The notes under the pieces were generated by a model, which worked only from the letters and a program-made list of their open reading frames with translations, had not been told where the DNA came from and did no database searches. Made by a program: the position numbers and the translations under genes. Shown here in pieces: positions 18,401 to 25,363 of a DNA stretch of 38,276 nucleotides. The DNA is from an uncultured Clostridia bacterium. Lineage in GTDB: Bacteria; Bacillota; Clostridia; Christensenellales; Borkfalkiaceae. The stretch is from the NCBI GenBank assembly GCA_947626685.1, contig CANQTD010000018.1, forward strand, positions 1 through 38,276, read 5' to 3'. Position 1 is the first letter of the stretch, and every line of letters begins with the position of its first letter.

Positions 18401-21400
18401 GCGAATCGCCGGATTCGCCGCCTTGCGCACCCGCAACGGTAAAGAAGGTACTCTCTCCGAAAGACTCACCAATGTAACTCTTTTCTTTTACTTGGTTGTC
18501 CGTCAGCGTGAGTGTTGCCTTGTTAATCGTGATGGTGTAGTTACCCGACTTCTCCTTGTAGTTGTCGCCTGCCTCTACGGTGTAACTGACGGTATAGCCG
18601 CCGTCGCGATAATCCTTGTACTGCGGGGCGTCATTGGAGCTCTTGTCGTAGGTGACCTTAGGCTGCGTAAAACTTCCGTCGCCATCCACACCTTTGACCG
18701 TGATCGCGTTGCCCTGTTCCTTTCCGTTATAGGTGAAAGTCTGATTGCCCACGATGACCGTGTAGTCCGCTTTATTGATCGTAACCGTGTAGCTGCCCGT
18801 TACCTCTTCGTAGTTTTCGCCTGCGGTGACCTTGAAGTAGACGGTACTGCTTTCCGCAACGTTGATGAGCGTGAGCTTGTCGTTCTCGTAGTTCCCCTCT
18901 GACTTGCCGTATTTGACTTCGAAGGAGTCGTCGCCGACAAGCCCGCCGATCATAGATTTCGTGATCGTTCTGAAATGATTGTTTGTGTCGTAGGTCACCG
19001 AAACAGCATCCGTCGCACCATTTTGCAGCGTGAGTTTCACCTTGCTGACCTCGACAGCGTAGTGACCGTCGTCACCCTCTGCCATCTGGTAATTGTTGCC
19101 GGCATCGATCTTATACCAAACGTCGCCGGAATCCTTTACGTTGACGATCGAAGGAAGTTCCGCCTTATAATCGCCCGCCTCTTCCGTTGCATAAGTGACG
19201 GTAAACGTATCGCCTTCAACGAGCCCGCTTACGTTTTTACCATTTTCGAGCGCAACGGCTTGGTTGTTCCCGTCATATTTGCCCGCAATGTCCGTTTGCG
19301 TAACTGTGAGCGTTGCCTTGTTGCCTGTTACCGTGAAGCTACCTTCGTCGGGGTCGCAGTTGGGAGCCGTCACCTTGTAGTAAACGGTATATTCGCCCGC
19401 GTTGATAAACGACGGAACGGTCTTTTGATATTCGCCTTCTTTGTTTGTCTTATACTCAATTTCAATCGAATCCTGTTCGACGCCGCTTGCTGTCGCCGTG
19501 ATCGGGAACTTGTGTTCCGCACGGTCGTAAGTGAATGCAGATTCGGACGGCGTATCAATATGGAATCTCGAATTGCTCAGCGTAAACGAAATGCTGTATT
19601 GGAGATCGAAATTTTCGGTAACGTCTTTGCCGTTATATTCGATTGTATATTGATTCTCCCACTTAAATGTCTTGTCGATTTCGTTTTCCGTATAAGGCTG
19701 CGCGGTTGCGTTCTCCGCATCGGATAGAACAAATTTTCCATTCAATGTAAACCGTCTGTCGCTGAGCGTCGGCGTACCTCTCCAATCCTTGCGGTCTGCC
19801 CACGGCGTCGAACCTGTGAGCGAGACAGTAAGGGAACGCTTTGCGATCGAGAAGCTCTTCGTCGCCGTGCCCGAAAGAAGATTTCCGCCTTCTTTCACGG
19901 TGTAATCGGGATTAGGCGTGTAGGTGAGCGTGAGAACGTACTCGCCGTGCGGGAGATAGGGATCGCTGCCGAGCGTGTAAGGCTTCTTCTCCCTCGTGAA
20001 GGACGGGGTAAAGGTGAGCTCGTTTTCAAGAATATTGTCGCTGACCGTGTACCACTTGAAGTCCTTTTGATCGTCGGCATAGGTCGTCCACGGCACAGCA
20101 AACGTAACGGTCACTTCGCGCGCCGTGACGTTGAAAGAAGCGCTTCCGAACGTGATATCATAATCGTCCGAAGTGTAGCCGCCGAGCTGAAGCGTATGAC
20201 CGCCCGCGCGGTAATGGCCGCTCGTGCTCGTCTCGCCCGTGTAGGCGTAGGTGAGTGCGCCTTCGAGATTGCTTTCGCTCTCGCCCGAAATGAACCCATC
20301 GTATGTGACGTCAGGCTTGGGATCGTCGCCGTAGACGAGATCCGCGACTTCCACCTTGACGGTGAGGGCGCGCTTTGCGACGTTGAAGGTGCCCTTGACG
20401 AAGGTGATCTCATAGTTCGCGGAATCGTAGCCCGAGACGGAGACGTCGTGACTTCCCGCGCGGAGAAGACCCTGCGTGTTGGTCGTACCCGTGTAGGCGT
20501 AATTGGGACTGCCCGAAAGTACCGTCGCCCCTTCTCCGTAGACAAAGCCGTCGAATGCGAGCTCGGGCGCGGGCTTTTCGCCGTAGGTGATATTCCCCGC
20601 CGAAACGGTGACCTTGAGAGCTTTCTTCGTCACGCCGAATGCGGTGTTTGCGGCGTAACCGATCTGATAGTTGTCTGCACTGTATCCGTTCGTCGCGGCG
20701 ATAAAGTAATTGCCGACCGCAAGTTTTTCGCCGTTTACGGAACCCATCCTCTCGTTGTAGTACGAGAACGGGGTCTCGGGCTTCAAAGAGAACGCGTTGT
20801 TCTCGCTCTCACCCTCGACAAAGCCCTCGAAGGTGAGCTTCGGCGCGAGCGTATCGCCGTAGGTGTAGCTATCCTCGATCCCCTCGACGCCGATCGTAAG
20901 CGCCTTTCTCGCGACGGTAAAGACCGCCTGCGGGACATTTATGTCGTTGTAGTTCTCGTTCTGTATGAACGTGAGCGTGACGCGGTAGTTCCCCGCCTGA
21001 TAATAGGTGTAATTTGCGGGCGTATATTCCGTGTATTCGTTATAATTATTTGATGTGCGCGAGAAGGTGAGCGAATAGCCGAAGCCGAAGCTCTCGATAT
21101 CGCGTTCGAGAATGTTCGTCTGCCCGTAGCGATAGGTCGGCTCTTCGCCATAGGTCGCGCCCGTCGCTGTGAGCGTTACGTTCGCGGTGCGCTTTGAGAC
21201 GGTGAAGTTGCCCTCCCTCGTCACGATCGCGTAGTTATCGGAGGTGAGTCCGCTGACGGCGACCGTGTAGTTGCCCGCATCAAAGCGGTCCGAAGAATAT
21301 GCCGTCCCCTCTCTCTTATAGGTATAGACGGCATCTCCGCCGAGCACCTCTTCATTCTCGCCGGTAATAAAGCCGTTATAGGTGACCCGAGGCGAGGGCG

Positions 21401-24338
21401 TGTCTTTTCCGCCATAGGTAAAGCCGTCCGCCGAGACGGTGACAGTGAGCGGCTTCGGCGAAACCGTGAGCGTGAGCGTCTCAACCGTTTTTAAGTTGTA
21501 GTCGTTGTAGGAGAGGCCTTCTCCCAGTCCCGCCACGGTGACCGCATATTCGTCTACGGCAATATATTTGCGCGCGCCGCCGTTCGCGGTCAACTCGTTG
21601 TGCGTGTAGTTGTGCCCTTCTTTTTGGCCCGTATAGACGAGGTAAGCAGTACGGGTATAGCTCGCCATTTCGCCTGTGAGGAAGCCATTATATTCTGTGG
21701 TATAAGCGGGAACTGTGCCATAGACATATGTCCCGTCGGACGCGGTACCCGTAAATTTGATGGTAACAGTGACGTCTTTGGGCTTGACGTTGAAGGAACG
21801 CTCCTCAAGCTGTACCTTGTAGTTCGCGAGAACGATCTTTGCCGTCGCGGTATATTTGCCCGCATGGAAGGTGCCCGACGCAGGGATCTCTTCATTCTTC
21901 GCGTCAAGATAGGTAATGGTCGGCTCGTTCCCGGGGAAAAGCTTCGAAATGCTTTCGCCCTCGATGAAACCGTCATAGCGGATGCCGCGGACAAGCCCTT
22001 CGCTGCCCGAAGGCGACGGTTTCTCGCCATAGGTAAGTTCCTCGCTCGCAAGTTCGACCGTAACTTTCAGCAGCTTTTGCGAGACGGTAAACGAGTGCGA
22101 CGCATCGTTTTCGAACTTGATATCATAGTTGTCCGCCGAGAAGTTCTTGTTGAGTTGAACGGTATAAGAACCTACGCCGTATACGCCGTTGACCGCATTG
22201 TACGTCGTGCCCTCCTCCGTTTTATAGGTAAAGAGGTTACGGGAGGGAACGGTGATATTTTTCGCGTCCTCCCCTTCCGCGAATCCGTTATAAGAGACTT
22301 CGGGCGCGATTTCGTCACCGTAGATGAAGGCGTCGCCGAGCGAGATGCCGACGGTGAGCTCTTTCCGCGCGACGGTGAAGTCCGCAGAGGAGGTCTCGCG
22401 CAGTTCATAATTGGAGGAATCCCCTTTCAGGTCGGCGCGCACGGTGTAATTGCCCGCACGGAAATATGACCCGCCGACGGTATAGGCGGTTCCTTCCCGC
22501 GTGAACGCATATTCGGGCACATAGACTTTGAGTTCCTCGTCTCTACGCTCTTCGTCGAACTCGTACCCTTCGCCGAGGATCTCAACGCTGTAGCCGTAAA
22601 CGGGCGTGCCGCCATAGGTACATCCGGACGCCGTCGTCGTCACGTTGAATCCGCGCTTCGCGACGGAGAAAGACACGTCTCCCGCAAAAATGACCTCATA
22701 GTTTTCCGAAGCAAAACCGGAGACCGTCGCACGGTGGCTGCCCGCACCGAGATAGTCGCCGATCTTTCTCTCCGTTTCGTCGACGGTGTATACGGGCTCG
22801 CCGAGGACGGCCGCGCTCTCGCCGTAGGCAAAGCCTTCGAATGCGGGGACGGGAGCGAACCCTTCGCCGTAGGTGTAGTCGGGAACGGTAAAACTCACCG
22901 TAAGAGGCTTCTTCGTGACCGAGAAGGCGAGCGGGTCGAACTCCGTCTTGTTCTCGCCGCTATATACCTTATAATTTCTGAGCTCGCCGACCTTCGTCTG
23001 CATGGTATAGCTGCCGACGGGAAGTTTTGCGGGCTCCTCCGCGCCCCACTGCCATTCGTAGGACGCCTGCTTTTCGTTGGTATAGGTAAAGGTGATGGGA
23101 ACGTCGAGTTCCTCTTCATCGTCGTATTTGAGCCCTTCGAAGGAAATGACGCTCTCGGGCGCGCCGCTTCCGTAGATCACGGAATTTGCGCTCAGCGCCA
23201 CGGAGACGAAGAGATTCGCCTTTTCGACGGTCACGGGGACGATCTCGTCCGCTTCCTCGCCGTTGCCGTACCAGCCGAACGTCTTGGTCGCGGTGAGGCT
23301 GCCGTCCAGATAGTCCGCGGTCACTTCGCAGGTAAGAAGATAGCTCCCCGCGTTGCGCAGGGCAAACGTCTCCTCCTCGGAGGTCATCTGTTCGCCGTCG
23401 AGGGTCACGGTCCAACGGTAGCTGTATTCGAGCCCTTCGGGATGGGTCAGATTGGGAACGCCGGCATACGCCTCGCCGCCGTAGGTGAGAATGCCCTGCA
23501 CGCGGAGGCGGGGATTGTCGGCGCCCACGTTGAGGCCGTACTTCGCATAGACGAACACGCCCGTGACGGCTTTTCCGTCCACGGTCTCCTGCGTGAGGTT
23601 CTGCTCGCTCACCTCGGGCGTGCCGAGAAGTTCGGAGTACCCCGCGTCCTCATACCATCCTTCGAAGCGGAAGGCGGGGTCGAGGTTGGGAACGCCGTCG
23701 CTCAGTCTGATGTTCGAACCGTATGCGAACGCGCCCACCTCGGCGACCTTGTCGAGATAGTGGGCGTAGACGGGATAGACCGTGCGCGTATAGAGCGCGA
23801 CGATCTCCATGCGGGAGGTGATGATCGTCCCCTCCGGCTCGCTCCACGGCTGTTCCGCGGGCGTCCAGTGCTCGTCGGTGTGGTCGGGGATCGCGGGATA
23901 TTTCGCCGTGCCCCCCTCGCGGACGTATTGGCTCGCCTCGGGAATGAGCATGCCCGTGACGCTGTCGCGGAACGTGACGAGGTATTCGGTCTGTTCGCCG
24001 CCGATCTTTTCCGCCATGTAGACGGCATGGAACGTGACGGACTCCTGTACCTGATACGCCGTCACGAGCTCCTCGGAGGGATCGCCCGTATAGTTCCAGC
24101 CGACGAAGGTGTAGCTGTTCTCGTCGTCCGCCTCTTTTTCGGGCTCCTCCTCGGGGAATTCGGCATTGTCGCCGTAGCTGTATTCCTTCGACGAGAACAC
24201 GTCGTCGCCGTTCATGAACGTGACGGTGTACGTCGTCGATTCGTACACATAGCCGCATCCGAAGCCGGCAAAGAGCACGAAGCAGGAAATGAGCGTCGCA
24301 AGCATGAGCAGCCAACTCTTCTTCCCGAATTTTTTCAT
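12435..24338 (-). CDS. Giant exported repeat protein with C-terminal Hint domain
   Basis: A protein of 3967 residues. The start at 24338 is chosen because AGGAGGA (24344-24350) precedes it and a signal peptide follows (MKKFGKKSWLL, then a hydrophobic run); a further upstream in-frame ATG lacks both. Cys28 follows AGFG, a poor lipobox, so lipoprotein status is open. Order: three InlB-B/Flg_new-like repeats (about 36-268), an Ig-like part, an array of 12-13 MBG-like units (about 366-1500), a second YDG-like array (about 1590-2810), a beta-helix-like zone (about 3000-3470), further Flg_new-like repeats, a Hint domain from Cys3729, and an 89-residue tail. No LPxTG. Family knowledge supports a surface location; the function is unknown. 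It probably forms one cluster with the downstream ABC transporter. Confidence 0.85.
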   Translation of the reverse strand: MKKFGKKSWLLMLATLISCFVLFAGFGCGYVYESTTYTVTFMNGDDVFSSKEYSYGDNAEFPEEEPEKEADDENSYTFVGWNYTGDPSEELVTAYQVQESVTFHAVYMAEKIGGEQTEYLVTFRDSVTGMLIPEASQYVREGGTAKYPAIPDHTDEHWTPAEQPWSEPEGTIITSRMEIVALYTRTVYPVYAHYLDKVAEVGAFAYGSNIRLSDGVPNLDPAFRFEGWYEDAGYSELLGTPEVSEQNLTQETVDGKAVTGVFVYAKYGLNVGADNPRLRVQGILTYGGEAYAGVPNLTHPEGLEYSYRWTVTLDGEQMTSEEETFALRNAGSYLLTCEVTADYLDGSLTATKTFGWYGNGEEADEIVPVTVEKANLFVSVALSANSVIYGSGAPESVISFEGLKYDDEEELDVPITFTYTNEKQASYEWQWGAEEPAKLPVGSYTMQTKVGELRNYKVYSGENKTEFDPLAFSVTKKPLTVSFTVPDYTYGEGFAPVPAFEGFAYGESAAVLGEPVYTVDETERKIGDYLGAGSHRATVSGFASENYEVIFAGDVSFSVAKRGFNVTTTASGCTYGGTPVYGYSVEILGEGYEFDEERRDEELKVYVPEYAFTREGTAYTVGGSYFRAGNYTVRADLKGDSSNYELRETSSADFTVARKELTVGISLGDAFIYGDEIAPEVSYNGFAEGEDAKNITVPSRNLFTYKTEEGTTYNAVNGVYGVGSYTVQLNKNFSADNYDIKFENDASHSFTVSQKLLKVTVELASEELTYGEKPSPSGSEGLVRGIRYDGFIEGESISKLFPGNEPTITYLDAKNEEIPASGTFHAGKYTATAKIVLANYKVQLEERSFNVKPKDVTVTIKFTGTASDGTYVYGTVPAYTTEYNGFLTGEMASYTRTAYLVYTGQKEGHNYTHNELTANGGARKYIAVDEYAVTVAGLGEGLSYNDYNLKTVETLTLTVSPKPLTVTVSADGFTYGGKDTPSPRVTYNGFITGENEEVLGGDAVYTYKREGTAYSSDRFDAGNYTVAVSGLTSDNYAIVTREGNFTVSKRTANVTLTATGATYGEEPTYRYGQTNILERDIESFGFGYSLTFSRTSNNYNEYTEYTPANYTYYQAGNYRVTLTFIQNENYNDINVPQAVFTVARKALTIGVEGIEDSYTYGDTLAPKLTFEGFVEGESENNAFSLKPETPFSYYNERMGSVNGEKLAVGNYFIAATNGYSADNYQIGYAANTAFGVTKKALKVTVSAGNITYGEKPAPELAFDGFVYGEGATVLSGSPNYAYTGTTNTQGLLRAGSHDVSVSGYDSANYEITFVKGTFNVAKRALTVKVEVADLVYGDDPKPDVTYDGFISGESESNLEGALTYAYTGETSTSGHYRAGGHTLQLGGYTSDDYDITFGSASFNVTAREVTVTFAVPWTTYADDQKDFKWYTVSDNILENELTFTPSFTREKKPYTLGSDPYLPHGEYVLTLTYTPNPDYTVKEGGNLLSGTATKSFSIAKRSLTVSLTGSTPWADRKDWRGTPTLSDRRFTLNGKFVLSDAENATAQPYTENEIDKTFKWENQYTIEYNGKDVTENFDLQYSISFTLSNSRFHIDTPSESAFTYDRAEHKFPITATASGVEQDSIEIEYKTNKEGEYQKTVPSFINAGEYTVYYKVTAPNCDPDEGSFTVTGNKATLTVTQTDIAGKYDGNNQAVALENGKNVSGLVEGDTFTVTYATEEAGDYKAELPSIVNVKDSGDVWYKIDAGNNYQMAEGDDGHYAVEVSKVKLTLQNGATDAVSVTYDTNNHFRTITKSMIGGLVGDDSFEVKYGKSEGNYENDKLTLINVAESSTVYFKVTAGENYEEVTGSYTVTINKADYTVIVGNQTFTYNGKEQGNAITVKGVDGDGSFTQPKVTYDKSSNDAPQYKDYRDGGYTVSYTVEAGDNYKEKSGNYTITINKATLTLTDNQVKEKSYIGESFGESTFFTVAGAQGGESGDSLYTAEIAKDGKPTAEIKDAGDYTITLKANPNYTFEGEAKVIFKIAQATLTVTQGDITEEYKPEVNQAVALVKGVNVTGLFGDDAFTVTYATEEAGAYTSELPSKINVKDTGDVWYQIDAGSNYNVKTGSYHVTINKAQGTIDVSKVKGNVLTYNGAQQTVSLENLTGITRVGDGTLTVKEFSFTTVAEGNGHEITVTLSDGENYLGTTATVTLTVNRATPELTEIYENSNSYVYNKTPKVKEQDIRDAIIQSNVYDDAMITYEIKFKKEEGSAESSLDNIGEMIKAGKYTITVKVSGVNYNEATGTYSFTIAPAPLQFSGATSDEKKYDGEPLDKSTFLKDKISGTIYDGDEGVKFFIGEDSAKFEEIKNHGIYTITIVAEDNYQFDTVTYTYKIDQIQLTWKPEMPSLTYGSVSETLTDGVKLEDYLHVNGLAEKDKADGVTYQYEYTADWFGGDQSQWKEKLISADAKEYPISVVVSVKGDNYIGISDTITFTIDKATVAKPEPAQESFTYNGKNQQYFESYDSSHITVKNNERKEAGKQTVTVELNDSGNYKWEGVEETESESKSYECTFEINKAPLTLNRESEKETYKGSQFLNNDFFTVTNEVEGETGYTVTIKKNEAESQLKDAGEYTVTLTAGANYVFDGEEEKEAVTFTVTIEQRGLTLEDKTKEDGFPMTFDPSFRADVASGLDRFFTVGNAIETETAYELSITSTVHGYSEIHGADDYTITLKAMPNYTFSDGNSVEITFTIDKKVLDKPTVPSKSYGYTSETISFEPDHYDSKYMEISNNTGIKVGTYRVIVNLIDTESCVWSDGTVYSVGLQFTIVKGTAPIPPQTEIEIGDSIGMFLGIKLKDVDLNAYFPGYYWDWSKNPEDTSLISGTNRFIAYYNPDPVNYENGTVSVTVQFSTRKEKITVYASSDQAFEGNFGINEITVDATALTSFEAFGEKGRTFAAEEIEYIQNLIKVGAASGNEVNFSVGGTYLVKFAMTLVENDYYEIEESALLQAVFKLKSVQVGSALYTIEDALAKAGSGDTVVVKNHTSFASAEIAKIAGYSVGNGNYTVKSGVKLFLPYDGNTGEHATTTTTIQILGNEANEKKYMKLELALPEGIVLFNDGAITIGGTTTGGNGGNSTGAGQTSGDYAQIKMGKNAGIVSTGDIQAWGFIREETSDNGSFVTMDSGNLLMPFIVIEHRGGMKFSGMLPHLNKTGSPFNRLFLQNVTPTLTVNYGATVTGFANLYANSHDNQTAINLIGTTKSYLLHMQKGTYAVVKYDIPTKVTKLDVYGGFEFNSMALNVAGADISTEEVLFPISWYWQIELFPLTEGGSAFVDITKQGIKLLPGSSLKINKGVSVTASRIAVYDTFEDQEYAATAYQKDERGNTPAVLTVNGTLNVESFTINKTQVCGLGGVVQTEGDGAVLKVATASLDSYEISSGGEWLKTTYDLKLKMVKDGVVDSEFTVSPAGTYESENGGWKNADTATEYNINYEYVFVNDTAGGTKEIVNENPATYTLEGDVQLIGATLEGWVFLGWFSDVSCREEYRLDVVQCVWRSDVTVYGLFEQVNSFVFSYQTNDGNITIAQETILDSDLDGFDPAEEHFAEVGVYEDDPTKTTFFDGWYLDSGYQTPYSAELVRAQVGMGINKPVTLYAKWGTKATLTVQITNVDVTIKSIKYSSKQTLYFKPGTVINIILTPQDDALGDGSIAGGTEGAKIQGATWTGSHTTREGIYSFTMPTNEVTVTFKGESGGGCLIEGTLVWMADGSQKKVEDLKPGDLVIVFNHETGQYEVAPVLYNVHSGSVVEKVMVIRLKFSDGTTIGVTYKHFFYDLDLNCYVLIDEENAHEFIGHRFAKVSCETGKYETVGITLTDVTITEEAMRYYSPVSVYHTNLVTDGLLTHTTWPVLENPEGFMNYFAYDENMKYDEEAMLADIAQYGLYTYEDFEGVLSEEAFYAGPWKYFKVAVGKGQLSWEDILNAIDWLYNSDDLEAL
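12438..12704 (-). other. C-terminal tail after the Hint domain (89 residues)
   Basis: An acidic, aromatic segment with KYDEEAMLADIAQYGLYTYE, a central WKYFKVAVGKGQLSWEDI and an acidic end (NSDDLEAL). It looks like a compact helical domain, not a known toxin; no nuclease or deaminase motif is visible. If the Hint domain cleaves only at its N-terminal side, this tail stays attached to the Hint domain. Confidence 0.5.
12705..13154 (-). other. Hint (hedgehog/intein-like) domain of the giant protein
   Basis: Residues 3729-3878. It begins after a flexible GESGGG linker with Cys3729 in CLIEGTLVWMADGSQKKVED, the N-terminal Hint block. GDLVIVFNHETGQYEV follows, then block B with T-Y-K-H at 3799-3802, and an end of DGLLTHTTWP. 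In inteins the last residues are His-Asn before Cys, Ser or Thr; here they read His-Thr-Thr. The N-S acyl shift chemistry looks intact, Asn cyclisation not. Confidence 0.82.
13430..13860 (-). repeat. C-terminal InlB-B/Flg_new-like repeats of the giant protein
   Basis: Two units end in FLGWFSDVSC...VTVYGLFEQV and FFDGWYLDSGYQTPYS...VTLYAKWG. The GWY/W-D and LYAKWG patterns are typical of Listeria-Bacteroides repeats in surface proteins. Confidence 0.75.
13930..15340 (-). other. Beta-helix-like zone of the giant protein
   Basis: Roughly residues 3000-3470. It opens with VQVGSALYTIEDALAKAGSG, a typical entry to a right-handed beta-helix. Short strands with Asn, Gly and Thr turns follow (VNYGATVTGFANLYANSHDN, LTVNGTLNVESFTI) and a Gly/Thr-rich loop (TTTGGNGGNSTGAGQTSG). 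Assigned by pattern only. Confidence 0.5.
15900..19560 (-). repeat. Second beta-module array (YDG/MBG-like) in the giant protein
   Basis: Units contain a (K)YDG/TYNGK motif, then a G(D/E)YT(V/I)T(V/L) strand and a closing FTI(N/A)KA linker. Two units are close copies: one has LVEGDTFTVTYATEEAGDYK, the other LFGDDAFTVTYATEEAGAYT, both followed by NVKDxGDVWY. This array is clearly more AT-rich than the first. Confidence 0.7.
19830..23250 (-). repeat. First MBG-like array in the giant protein (12-13 units)
   Basis: Each unit of about 80-95 residues starts with (K/R)(K/R)xLTV, has a (T/I)YGxxxxP motif, then (F/Y)xGFxxGE, an A/VGxY(T/V) strand and NYxIxF near the end. Examples: KKALKVTVSAGNITYGEKPA and RKALTIGVEGIEDSYTYGDT. 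This matches MBG-type surface modules. Confidence 0.78.
23535..24233 (-). repeat. N-terminal InlB-B/Flg_new-like repeats of the giant protein
   Basis: Three units (about residues 36-110, 118-185, 188-268) with VTFMNGDDVFSSKEYSYGD, FVGWNYTGD and FEGWYEDAGY motifs. Confidence 0.75.
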
Positions 24339-24462
24339 TGTTGTCCTCCTGTGCTTTACGGGGACCTCCGCCCCGAAATTTTGGCGCGCAGCTTTTGCCT
24401 CTGCGCAAAGTCGTTTTCGCCCCCATGTGCGTATGCACCGCATGCGTACGCGCTTTTTACAT

Positions 24463-24491
24463 ATTATATCATTTCAATGTAGCGGATGCAA
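24463..24491 (-). promoter_or_regulatory. Promoter of the giant-protein cluster
   Basis: On the minus strand: TTGCAT (24486-24491), a 17-bp spacer, TATAAT (24463-24468), preceded by TGA. Transcription would start near 24456 and give a leader of about 118 nt with near-palindromic GTGCGTATGCAC at 24427-24438. Confidence 0.8.
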
Positions 24492-24814
24492 CAAAATTTC
24501 GCCAAAAATGGGGAAATTGGCAGTTTGGACGTCGATTTTGACCTATTTGTATTAAATTTATTAGAACTTACTCAATTTTATCGTAAAAATATTTTCATTT
24601 CCGAGGGGCAAAACGAGGCGGCCCACCATTAGATTGTCGGATTTTCCCGCGGTTTATACCCCGCCGCAGCGCGCAAAAACGGAGGCGAAAAGCTAAGGAA
24701 AAACGCGCTCTTCCGAAAGGGGCATTTGGTGCATTTTGAACGCTTCCACTCGGACATGGTACCCCCAAACGCGGTCCCCCGTCCCCTATTCGGGGCTGCG
24801 GGAGGAGTTTTTGC
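24492..24814. other. Intergenic region with no recognised gene
   Basis: AT-rich near 24540-24600, then GC-rich. No credible coding frame, RNA gene or further promoter was seen between the giant gene's promoter and the rnpB terminator. Confidence 0.5.
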
Positions 24815-24816
24815 GT

Positions 24817-24846
24817 AAAAAAGAAAAATCCCCGAAATTTCGGGGA
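24817..24846 (-). terminator. Terminator of rnpB
   Basis: TCCCCGAAATTTCGGGGA (24829-24846) is fully palindromic. On the minus strand it is followed by TTTTTCTTTTTT. Confidence 0.85.
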
Positions 24847-24861
24847 CGGGTTCTTGAAAGC

Positions 24862-25272
24862 GATCCGAGACGAACTTGTAAGCCGGGTTCTGTCGCCCCG
24901 CAATTTTTGCGGTAGCACGGCCATTTATCTAGGCCGACCGTCGCCGATCGGCTCGAGCGTTATTCACGGCGCTCTCCCGGACGGGCAGCCCTATGTGGGA
25001 GAGGCCCAAACTTGCATCGGACGGGGTTTACATGGCACGCCCTGTTACCACGGCGTCGGTGAGCTCTTGCCTCGCCTTTCCACCCTTGCCCGCCGCCGCA
25101 GGGAGCAATCCCTGCGGGCGCCCTGATGACAGGGACCCGGCAGGCGGTCTATTTCTGTTGCACTTTCCTTGAAGTCGCCTTCACCTGACGTTATCAGGCG
25201 TCCTGCCCTGTGATGCCCGGACTTTCCTCATCGCACGAAATGTGCGCCGCGGCCGTGCGGTTCGCTCGGATC
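24862..25272 (-). ncRNA. rnpB: RNase P RNA, class A
   Basis: Catalytic RNA of ribonuclease P, which trims tRNA 5' leaders; about 411 nt. On the minus strand the conserved cores are visible: GAGGAAAGTCCGGGC near the 5' end, ACAGAAA in the middle part, GGTAACAGGGCG, and AGATAAATGGCC with ACAGAACCCGGCTTA near the 3' end. The ends are set by helix P1: GATCCGAGCGAA at 25272-25261 pairs with TTCG-T-CTCGGATC ending near 24862. The layout is the ancestral A type rather than Bacillus type B. Its promoter is back to back with that of pyk. Confidence 0.96.
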
Positions 25273-25278
25273 TTTTTT

Positions 25279-25287
25279 ATTATAGCA
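25279..25287 (-). promoter_or_regulatory. Extended -10 promoter of rnpB
   Basis: On the minus strand TGC-TATAAT, 7 nt before the first base of the RNA. The -35 is weak. Confidence 0.65.
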
Positions 25288-25305
25288 CAAATTTCGGAAA
25301 AATAC

Positions 25306-25333
25306 TTGTTTTTTTACGGATTTATGATAAAAT
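25306..25333 (+). promoter_or_regulatory. Promoter of pyk
   Basis: TTGTTT (25306-25311), a 16-bp spacer, TGA-TAAAAT (25328-25333, extended -10). The RBS GGGGGGA lies just before the ATG at 25364. Confidence 0.65.
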
Positions 25334-25363
25334 TAGGCTGTATATTTTTTACGGGGGGATACC

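Noticed and set aside
12435..24338. DNA-level repeats of the giant gene as a CRISPR array
   Set aside because: Periodicity is about 250-290 bp, in frame, protein-coding and degenerate; no short direct repeats with unique spacers and no cas genes.
24338..24443. Longer start for the giant protein at 24443
   Set aside because: The extension has no ribosome site, would hide the signal peptide and begins downstream of the transcription start only by chance.
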